In this document: positions 55,834 to 64,000 of the stretch, one piece after another | Position numbering within the stretch: position 1 is the first letter of the stretch | How the letters are laid out: every line of letters begins with the position of its first letter | From: Fusarium oxysporum f. sp. lycopersici 4287 | Taxonomy: Eukaryota > Ascomycota > Sordariomycetes > Hypocreales > Nectriaceae | Length of the DNA: 64,000 nucleotides | Direction: 5' to 3' | Assembly (NCBI RefSeq): GCF_000149955.1 | Contig: NC_030994.1 | Coordinates: forward strand, 868,001 to 932,000 | Made by a program: the position numbers and the translations under genes | Notes under the pieces: generated by a model | What the model saw: the letters and a program-made list of their open reading frames with translations, nothing else | Databases searched by the model: none | What the model was told of the DNA's origin: nothing

Positions 55834-58271
55834 TTAATCCAACAACCCAGTAGCAAGCGCCTCGAGATCCTCCAAAGTCTCCGGCTCGTCCTGCACCTTG
55901 ATGACCCTTCCCTTGCCCTTGCTCTTCTTCTCGTCCTCCGAGTCGTCCTCGAACCACTTCTTGGCTCTCTTCTTGGGCGGCTCGCGATCTTCCTCGCTGT
56001 CCGACCTGTCGCCTCCCATTGGCAGCGATCGCATAAGCGCCAGAGGATCTTCGCCGTCGTCTGCGTTGTGCAGCATGGGTGCGTCGCCGTCGTCGTCTGA
56101 TACAATGCCCATGCGCTCTGCTCGCTCGGCAGCCTTGCGCTTTTCTCGCTTCTCGCGACGCTTTTGCTTGGCGAGAGCTTTGTCGTCCACATCTGCCTCG
56201 CGAACGCGCGACGTCTCGTCTTCGACGAATTTGCGACGCTGTTCTTCGGCTGGACCCTCTCCCATGAAGTCGTCCTCGTCCTTGAGCTCGTAGATAGCAT
56301 GAGCGTTACCGTCCTCATCGAACACGACTTTGGTTGAGTTGCCCTTGAACTTGAGCATCTTCTTCTTTGACTTGAGAGCCTTCTCACGACGTTTTGAGTC
56401 GACCACAAATGGTTCTTCACCACCTAGACCATCAATGACCTTCGCTGTGCTCTTGAAAGCGTTGTTTGCCTCGTCGTCTAGCTCATCATCCTTCAGTACT
56501 CTCTTGACCGACAAGAAATCACCGTCGTCATCATCCGCGTTCTCATCGCCATCAAGCACAAGCTTGTTGTAATGACTTGACAGAACATCTTGATTTGTTC
56601 GCTCAAACATCTTGTCGTACTTTGTGCGCACCTCATTCTTCTTCTTTGGCTTTTCCCCATCTTCTTCCATTTCAGAGTCGCTAGACATGCCAACACGAGG
56701 AGCATTCTTTATTCTCTTGATATCCTCGCCCTTTCTGAACTTGACCTGCGGTGTACCAGGGAGACCAAGACTAGCAGCGAAGCCATCAAGATCTAGTTTG
56801 TTGAATTTGAAAACATCCTTGTCTCTTTGTAAATGAATTGACCGTGTGTAACTGATGAAGGCCTTTTGGCCAAGGTACTTCAGATCTGGGTTCTGGAAGC
56901 ACATGCTTTGTAGTTGATCCTTGATACTCTTCTTTTTCTTCTCCTTGACATTCACCTTTTGTATGGGAATCTTTTTCTGCTCAAGCTTCTTCAACATTCC
57001 TGGCTCCTCGCTAGGGTCGAGGAATAGCACAGCTCGACCATTGCTCTGGTATCGAGCTGTTCTTCCAACTCGGTGGATATATGTATCTACATCCTCAGGA
57101 CAATCGGCCTGAATAACCCAGTCAACGGCAGGGAAATCAATTCCCCGCGCGACGACATCTGTCGCAAACAAACACGATTGCTTCGCAGCTGTGAATCTGT
57201 TTGTAATCTCCATTCGTGCAATTTGCTTCTGGCGGCCGTGAAGATGTAGTAGAGGAATACCGGGCTGAAGATGACGGAAACTCTCGTATACGAATCGAAC
57301 TTGTTTGCCTGAGCTCAGAAAGACAATAATCTTGCTCTTCAAATTAGCCTTGATGAAGCCATATAATGTGTCGAGTTTCTCTGTCAAAGGTGTAACGATG
57401 TAGTGCTGTTGGAGGTTTGTAGGAGTAGCGCTAGCCGCTGCTTCGTGAACAGAGACGTATTCGGGGTCCTTGAGACTGAGACGAGCAAGATCCGAGACCT
57501 TCTTACTCTGGGTGGCACTGAACATAAGTGTCTGTCGTGATTTGGGAAGATGCTCGACTAGCGCATCAACATCGGATTGGAAACCCATGTCCATGATGCG
57601 ATCTGCCTCGTCCAGAACCAAGATTTGCAAGTTGTTGGCGTCGAAACCAGCTGTCTGATCAAGATGCTGCAGCATTCGACCGGGTGTGCAAACCAAAATA
57701 TTCATTCGATCCAATCTTTCCGCTTCCTCCTTCAAGCTCTTTCCACCGATGACCAAGCCTGCTGAGAAAACGTGGTTTCTGCCAACCTTTCGAAGCACCT
57801 GAAAGATCTGGACCGCGAGTTCTCGAGTGGGAGAAATGATAAGGGCGCCTAGTCCATCGTATTCGGTCCATTGGGCACGGTAGAGCTTTTCTAGAACGGG
57901 AACGAGAAAAGCGAGGGTCTTTCCGCTTCCTGTTTTGGCGGCTCCCATAACATCTTTGCCCTTGAGAGCCAGTGGAATGGCGTGAGCTTGGACATCGGTA
58001 AGGGTTTGGAAATGTGAGGCCTCGAGGCCGCTGGCGGTTGGTACAGAGAGAGGAAGATGGGAAAAGTTCTTGATTTCATCCGATTTGGGGTCCTGAATTC
58101 GTATTAGCCAGAGTAAGAGATTGTCGTAATTTATCCCCATACCAAATCGTTCACTCGTTGCTCAAGCTGCTGGAGATCCTCTTGTTCTCTCTTGCGCTTC
58201 TGTTGGCGCTGCTCGGTTCGACCATTCTTTTGGGGCTTAGGCGCTCGCCCAGATCGCGCATGGGGAGGCAT
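55834..58271 (-). CDS. DBP4: DEAD-box RNA helicase Dbp4 (Hca4), ribosome biogenesis
   Basis: Two exons, complement(55834..58092, 58143..58271), encode 795 residues; the 50-nt intron has GTATGG and CAG borders and a GCTAAT branch. Dbp4 is a nucleolar helicase needed for early 18S rRNA processing and U14 snoRNA release. Helicase motifs in order are [39 protein letters not shown] and [13 protein letters not shown]. The C-terminal third is acidic and Lys-rich, with a [15 protein letters not shown] segment, as in the family. The first exon is a charged coiled segment ending ahead of the Q-motif region. The gene is divergent from ESF1 (284 bases between starts), which has a related nucleolar function, and converges on the SUN gene. 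Confidence 0.94.
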
Positions 58272-58555
58272 TATATGGAGTCGCGACGATATAGATGAAG
58301 AGAATTGAGTGACGTTCTCTAGACCTTATCGTTGGCGCAAACCAAAATCGAAGTCCAAGTCCAGAGTCACTGGAAATTTTTGGAAAATGCGCGGCGCCTG
58401 GCAATACCGATGGCCGACTGTGGGGCGCTTTACCGGAAGAAGCTTACCGCCATGGCAGAAAAGATTCACCGCCAAAAAATTGAATCCAACTGTTTTCTGC
58501 CCCTCCACTCAAGCAAGCTTCGCGAATTCATCACAATTAGCTTCGTCAAGACAAT
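58272..58555. promoter_or_regulatory. Compact bidirectional promoter of DBP4 and ESF1
   Basis: Only 284 bases separate the two start codons. The interval contains TGGAAATTTTTGGAAAATG (58,371-58,389), which includes an RRPE-like GAAATTTTT core of the kind found before ribosome-biogenesis genes in fungi. I did not find a PAC (GCGATGAG) motif inside the interval. Co-expression of the two genes is inference. Confidence 0.5.
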
Positions 58556-60631
58556 ATGAAAAACGACAAGAAAACGAAAAAGGCTGCCCCTGCGGCGAGT
58601 CAAATCGCTGATGAGCGATTTGCCGACTTCGAGACCGATCCCCGATTCCGTTTGCCCTCGAAGAAGCAGACAAAAACCACAATCGACAAGCGATTCTCTC
58701 GCATGCTTAAAGATGACGAGTTCACTGCTACCGCCAAGGTCGACCGATATGGCCGAAAAGTAAAGTCGGATTCCAAGAAGAAGGCTCTACAAAGGTTGTA
58801 CCGCGAGGAGGATGAAGAAGAAGACGAGGAGGAGGGGGGAGAGGAGGAAGATGACATCGAGGTCGAGGATGACGAGGTCGTTCAGCGAGAATTGCGAAAG
58901 GCGCACGAGAAATACGACCCTGCCCGAGGCGGTGGTTTCTCATCTTCTGAAGACGGCTCTGATTCTGAGGAGGAAGAGTCCGACTCCGACGAAGAAGAAG
59001 GTGGCGCGCAAGTCGATACCGAGGGAGACATGCAGCGATTCCAAGATGAGCAAAACGATGTTGAGGCCGGAGAAGTGACGAATCGAATCGCCATTGTCAA
59101 CCTTGACTGGGACCACGTTAAATCTACTGACCTCATGGCTCTCTTCAACAGTTTCCTTCCTGAGACTGGTGGCAAGATCGACAAGATTTCAGTATACCCT
59201 AGTGAATTTGGCAAGGAGCGCATGCAGCAGGAAGAAGTTGAAGGACCCCCGAAGGCATTGTTCAAGAACTCCAAGAACGACTCGGACGACGATTCGGATG
59301 ACAGCGATGAAGAAAGTGAGGATGGAGACGAGCGAATCAAGAAGAGTTTGCTCCAAGAGGGTGACGACCAGGACTTCGACAGTGATGCGCTACGATCTTA
59401 CCAGCTTGACCGTCTACGATACTACTATGCCGTCATGGTCTGCTCAAGCCCAGCTGTTGCACAGAAGCTCTACGAGGCTGTCGATGGACGAGAGTACCAG
59501 TCATCCTCCAACTTCCTCGATCTTCGATTCGTTCCCGACGATGTCACTTTCGATGACGAGCCAAGAGACGAGTGTGAAAAGGTTCCCGAGTCATACAAGC
59601 CCGTAGAATTCGTGACAAACGCCCTTCAGAGCTCAAAGGTCAAGCTTACCTGGGACATGCATCCTGAGGAGGCATCGCGCAAGGAATCCATCAACCGCGC
59701 TTTTAGTGGTAGTCGCAACGAGATCGAAGAGAACGATCTCCGCGCATACTTGGCGAGCGACAGCGAAGATGACGACGATGTGGAGGAAGAAGAGGTCGTC
59801 GAAGAGAAGAGTGAGGATGAGCCCAAGCTTTCCAAGAAGGAATTGGCGCGTCGAAAAATGCGCGCTGCCTTGGGTCTATCTGAGGAACCTACCAAATCTT
59901 CCAAGAACGCCCCCGTAGGCGACATGGAGATTACTTTCACGCCTGCTTTGTCAGAGAGCGCACCAAAGAAGACAGTCGAGGAGGAGACAACAATTGAGAA
60001 GTATATCCGAAAGGAAAAGGAGCGAAAGGAGAAGAAGCGCGAAGCTGCACGAGCTCGGCGTGCTGGCCAGGACCCTGATGCCGAGGAGGAGGAAGAGGAG
60101 GCTGTCGAGGTTCCTGCAGGCGAGGCTGACGACCTTGGATTCGACGACCCCTTCTTCACTGCCGCCGAAGACCCCGCAGCATCTTCCAAGACCTCCATCC
60201 GCAAAGCCGACCGTCTCAAGAAGCGCGAAGCCCGCGAAGCCGCCGAGGCCGAAAACAAAGCCCAGAAGAAGCAGCTCGAGAAGGTCATGGCCGACGTGGA
60301 CGCAGACCAAGCTGATCACCTAGACCACTTCGACATGAACGAAATCGTCCGCGCAGAGAAGGCCAAAAAGAAGAAGGGCAAAGCCAAAAAGAAGGCCCTA
60401 GCCAAAGAATCCCGCGGCGGTCTGCAGGAGGACTTTAGCATGGATGTTGACGATGATCGTTTCAAGGCTGTGTTTGAGAGTCACGAGTATGCTATTGATC
60501 CTTCGAATCCCAAGTTCAAGGCTACGGAGGGTATGCAGAAGTTGCTTGAGGAGGGTAGGAAGAAGAGAAGAAATGCAGAGGGAGGGGATGAGGAGCCTAG
60601 AAGTAAGAAGGCTAAGAAGGGACGGAGGTAA
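58556..60631 (+). CDS. ESF1: Pre-rRNA processing protein Esf1
   Basis: This unspliced gene encodes 691 residues. Esf1 is a nucleolar protein required for 18S rRNA production and early pre-40S assembly. The N-terminus has the conserved block ADERFADFETDPRFRLPSKK and then RFSRMLKDDEF. Very acidic stretches alternate with basic ones. A central globular part starts at NRIAIVNLDWDHVKSTDLMA and runs to the FLDLRFVPDDV region (about 178-330), resembling an RRM-like fold. The C-terminal NUC153 motif (about 636-668, FKAVFESHEYAIDPSNPKFK) is diagnostic together with the family layout. The start ATG at 58556 follows ACAAT and is the first in frame. It is divergent from DBP4. Confidence 0.94.
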   Translation: MKNDKKTKKAAPAASQIADERFADFETDPRFRLPSKKQTKTTIDKRFSRMLKDDEFTATAKVDRYGRKVKSDSKKKALQRLYREEDEEEDEEEGGEEEDDIEVEDDEVVQRELRKAHEKYDPARGGGFSSSEDGSDSEEEESDSDEEEGGAQVDTEGDMQRFQDEQNDVEAGEVTNRIAIVNLDWDHVKSTDLMALFNSFLPETGGKIDKISVYPSEFGKERMQQEEVEGPPKALFKNSKNDSDDDSDDSDEESEDGDERIKKSLLQEGDDQDFDSDALRSYQLDRLRYYYAVMVCSSPAVAQKLYEAVDGREYQSSSNFLDLRFVPDDVTFDDEPRDECEKVPESYKPVEFVTNALQSSKVKLTWDMHPEEASRKESINRAFSGSRNEIEENDLRAYLASDSEDDDDVEEEEVVEEKSEDEPKLSKKELARRKMRAALGLSEEPTKSSKNAPVGDMEITFTPALSESAPKKTVEEETTIEKYIRKEKERKEKKREAARARRAGQDPDAEEEEEEAVEVPAGEADDLGFDDPFFTAAEDPAASSKTSIRKADRLKKREAREAAEAENKAQKKQLEKVMADVDADQADHLDHFDMNEIVRAEKAKKKKGKAKKKALAKESRGGLQEDFSMDVDDDRFKAVFESHEYAIDPSNPKFKATEGMQKLLEEGRKKRRNAEGGDEEPRSKKAKKGRR

Positions 60632-60817
60632 TATAATAGATTATGTATATCTGGTTAGATTGGAGTTGGGTTCAAAAGTGGTATTTGATAGCATAAATCA
60701 TGAAGCATATACTGTTCAGTTCTTCTCTTCTGGCACCGACGCTCAAACATGATCCTCGATACATAAATCTTTCAACATTTCTCATCGCGGTTCTGTAGAT
60801 CCCATCATCAATGCACT

Positions 60818-62054
60818 CTATGCATCCAATGGCTTCTGGCCACTCCAAAAATGCATCTTCCCATAAGCATGAACTTTCGGATCCCTCATGGACTGTCTAC
60901 ACTCTGCAAAAAACACCTCCATCTCATCTTTGCCCCATCCCAACTGCGGAAAATGCAAATTCCCAATCGCCGGGAAGAATTCCTCACATGCAGTTCGATA
61001 ATACATGCCCACCAATCTCATGACCCTTACACCATTAGCAACAACTCTCTCCGTAGGTGGTGTGACTTACTTGTCTTTTGGCCATGTCCCATAAGGCAAT
61101 TTGATAAAATTGTGTTTTATATTAACAAACCCTGCTTCAGCAAGATATTGGCCTCCGAATACAGCGGCGTGTGCGTTTGTTTCGTAGAGAGCGAATGCTT
61201 GGAGGATGATTTCTGTGAAGCGTTTCAGGGGCCAATCGTCAGGGATGCTGTTGTCGTCTGTGTGGACTTGGCCATCTACGTCTTGGAGTTCTACCCAAGC
61301 ACCGGGCTTCATGTTTCTGGTATTATTAGAGGAGTATTGGGCGTAGAAGGGGCGGGCTTACGCATATACTTGCTTGAGGAGGGTTACAGGCGATTTGAGG
61401 ATTGGGATCATGTTGCGAAGATGAACGAAGTCAAAGTCATCGCCGTTGAGCCATTCGTCTTCGATATCGTCCACATAAAATCTGTACAGGTTAGATTTGA
61501 GAATATGTGTATATGTGAGTATGACTTACTTGACGTTTGGAGGTACCCATGTCGGTTGTATTGGACTTAGATCCAATCCCAATACTTCAGCACTCGGATA
61601 TTTCTCACCAACTAACACCATTAGCATCATTCCCTGTCACTCATTCTCTTCACATACTCTCAATAGCCCAAATCCCCGTACCAGTCCCCAAATCCGCTAT
61701 CCTCTGCGGATTCTCACGAACCGGCGCATAAAATAACCGTCCATCTGTGGCTTCCAACATCATCGCATGAAGCATATCTTCACGATTCTGCTCCGCCTCA
61801 TCGTTCGGTAAGGGATATCGGCCATGGCGATAACGGTGATATCGACGACCGTTTTGATAGCTGTGTTCGAGAATACTGGAGCTTATGGATGTTGAGGAGG
61901 AGCGAAGACTTGAAGAATCTTCGGGATCAAAGTCGCTAGCGGAGAATTCACCGTCTTCGTCGCTGCCGCCGGCTTCGATTACTGCGTTGCCATGCAAGAG
62001 GCCTTGGTTATCATCAGGGGTTGGGTCTGTATCTGGAGTGGTGTTAGTTGTCAT
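60818..62054 (-). CDS. LaeA-like SAM-dependent methyltransferase
   Basis: Five exons, complement(60818..61025, 61071..61316, 61362..61481, 61530..61611, 61658..62054), encode 350 residues. All introns are 45-48 nt with GT donors (three GTAAGT, GTATGT, GTAAGC) and AG acceptors, and the frame joins at each. The Rossmann SAM-binding motif I is [13 protein letters not shown] (about 119-131); [14 protein letters not shown] then VDDIEDEW are the next conserved motifs. The N-terminal 90 residues are disordered and acidic, with a Ser-rich run. This is the fungal methyltransferase family containing LaeA and the LaeA-like (Lae/Llm) proteins, some of which regulate secondary metabolism; direct orthology with LaeA is not claimed. 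No biosynthetic gene lies next to it in the window. The start ATG is at 62054. Confidence 0.87.
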
Positions 62055-64000
62055 ACGATTGTCTTGTGCGGCTCATTTCATCTGTCTTCTGACTCTTTCA
62101 ATCTCAACTAGACATTCACTATCCACTCAATGCCCCAACGTGAATGTCATCCTCATACCTTGTTCATCATGCCCCGCCGGATCTGACTTTTCCTGTAATG
62201 GAGGACTAGTCCTCGTGCTCGCCCTTTTACCTTCTGTATCGTGAGCACCCATGTCTTTGCCGTTTCTCTTCCAACTATCACAATGCGCCTCGACTCCTCG
62301 GGACAACATCTAGTATAAATACTCCCTCACTCGATGAGGGGGAGAGAACAAAAATCACGAGAATATGCACAACCGGATACAACATCCAATTAAAGACTCC
62401 ACAAAGATGGCCTGTTTTGCTTCTTCCACTGCAAATGTGACAGGTTCCAAAAGACGAGAGACAAGTGGGAAGAAGGCCCTTAAACATGATAAATTGCGTA
62501 ATATCTCAACTTACACTGACGAAACAGGATAGCCCTCCCGTACGTCGCTCATCTTGACTTGCCCGTTTACGCAGAAGCTATAGAGCATCCTTTGGAATTT
62601 TCTCTTTGGCAATCCTGACGTCCTCGGCGCTGCAAGACTAGTGCCTGATCTGGACCCCTTGGCGTAGAGAACATGCCAGTCGACACGGCACGAGCGAGGT
62701 ACTCTCCATGGTTAGATAGATTCGGGGTTTGACTTGATGTCCGAGATTTTCGCATTCGAGTAATTTATGGAGATGGTGGAATTACTGGCGTGAGTGTTTG
62801 AAGCGATATCTCGGGTGAGGAAATAGAGTTGGCGAGATCGGGGGATAGATCTGACGGGGAGAAGCGAGTGCTGGGGTAAGAGTTACAGTATCCTAGCTTG
62901 GATTTGAAGGTGAAGGTCACTGGATTGGGTATTCATGTCGGTGTTTTCTTGTCGTTTGCTGATATGTCACTATAATTGGTTACAATGCACGCGGTTGGTG
63001 ATATTGCAGCATGGCTGAGACAGTTCAAATGTTTGCACTTCGAGTGAGAGTTGACCATTCAGCAGGAAATGGCAGGGATAACTGCACCCGAAATCCTGGG
63101 TCTGGACCGAGCAAAAGACGTAGGTGCAAGCTACCTAATTTTACGAGATTCCATTAAAGTGGTTAATCAAGCCAAGGCGCAAACAGGCATCAACAGCTCA
63201 TGACTCTTTAAGTTGTTTGCATAGCGAAGATGTTTTGTGAAACTGACTCAAATACAGGCCTCCAATAAAACTCGATCTGTATCAAGGCCATTTCAGAACC
63301 GCCATCTGCATCGAGTTATTTATGGACAATTCACCAGCATGACCGTATTACAATGCCAGTGTTCCCCTCCTCATACGCACATATGCACATGCAGTGCATA
63401 TTGCGCGTTTACGATAAATACCAATGCATTGCCCTGCAAGTGTGAGTGAGCGAGTGAAGCTCCTTGGTTGGCAGCAGTGTATGATAGAGATAAGAGATCT
63501 GTCCGCGTGATGGTGAAAAAGGGTGGGATATCCCGCACGATCCGGTTCTCTAGCTGCCGTTTCCGTCTGATAATCACAACACCAAGTCAAAAGTCGCGAT
63601 ACTAAGACTTGGCCGATCAAGTGAACTCTTTGAATGCAGTTAGAGTGGTAGACTTGTAGAGGCGAGGCTGGCTAGTTTGTTGATCTGTTATGCACAAGAC
63701 CCAAAACAATATATGAGAACACCATCGCAAGGCAATTCAAGTCACCATATTTCACCATTGTAACCAGTTACAGAGGAAAAGGCACTAGAGAAGGCTGGGA
63801 AAACACCATAGCTAATCCCTGTCACGAAATATCAGATATAGCTCTTCCCCGCTCAGAGGCGGGAGAGACGCGATGCATGCTAGCAACCCTCTTTGTATTA
63901 ATGAGGGTGTGATCAAGGCCGCATCGAGAGAGGCTGATGTGCGGCCCCTTGAAAGCGCCTGTCGAAGCAGAGGAACACGGGGGAGAAGAGAGTGGTGATT
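62055..64000. other. Terminal 2 kb with no recognised gene
   Basis: Only short ORFs without domains or convincing splice partners are seen. The left end should be the promoter of the LaeA-like gene; a TATA-like element lies at 62,314. Small GC hairpins near 62,325 and 63,848 are unexplained. A further gene may begin beyond the window edge. Confidence 0.55.
62314..62321 (-). promoter_or_regulatory. TATA-like element of the LaeA-like gene
   Basis: TATAAATA sits 260 bases upstream of the methyltransferase start and reads as TATTTATA on the gene's strand, within the near-palindrome AGTATAAATACT. The position would imply a leader of about 230 nt. Assignment is by motif and position only. Confidence 0.25.

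Noticed and set aside
59626..60288. 220-codon minus-strand ORF opposite ESF1
   Set aside because: Poly-Ser runs are simply the complement of ESF1's acidic and lysine repeats.

Overview
The window reads as nuclear DNA of a filamentous ascomycete, most likely a Sordariomycete of the Fusarium/Nectriaceae type. The evidence is short introns (about 45-60 nt, mostly GTAAGT-type donors with CTAAC/CTGAC branch points), a Git3-type GPCR, an RGS-LOV photoreceptor, a LaeA-like methyltransferase and an Atp25/Rpo41 gene pair. Species placement is inference. No mobile-element gene, CRISPR array, rRNA or convincing tRNA was seen. One run of N (12,359-12,705) interrupts a gene.

Layout from left to right: PRP22 splicing helicase (+); RGS-LOV photoreceptor (-); a 3.5 kb gene-free stretch; a RING-containing SNF2 ATPase with ten or more exons and the N gap (+); a cysteine-rich single-pass membrane protein (+) and a small orphan ORF (+); a 4 kb gene-poor stretch with palindromes and a G-tract repeat; a Git3-like GPCR (+) converging on a class I glutamine amidotransferase (-). 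The amidotransferase is divergent from PPX1 polyphosphatase (+), which converges on ATP25 (-). ATP25 is divergent from RPO41, the mitochondrial RNA polymerase (+), which converges on ARC1 (-). ARC1 is divergent from an LSH/DDM1-type SNF2 remodeller, mus-30/IRC5 (+), which converges on a 1,844-residue ankyrin-like protein (-). After 2.7 kb without genes come a ZTA1-type quinone reductase (+) converging on GAL10 UDP-glucose epimerase (-), a SUN-domain nuclear envelope protein (+) converging on DBP4 (-), ESF1 (+) divergent from DBP4, and a LaeA-like methyltransferase (-). The last 2 kb hold no recognisable gene.

Most genes are housekeeping. Two divergent pairs join genes of one process: ATP25/RPO41 (mitochondrial gene expression) and DBP4/ESF1 (early 40S ribosome assembly). 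Two genes, the RGS-LOV protein and the GPCR, belong to G-protein signalling. Splice structures were worked out by hand from donor, branch and acceptor motifs and reading-frame continuity. Exon coordinates are given in each entry; each CDS start/end is the outer span.

I did not find a clearly new multi-gene system. The best candidates for poorly described biology are the RGS-LOV photoreceptor, the giant degenerate-repeat ankyrin protein, the double cysteine-motif membrane protein, and the regulatory or structural DNA signals listed in the findings.
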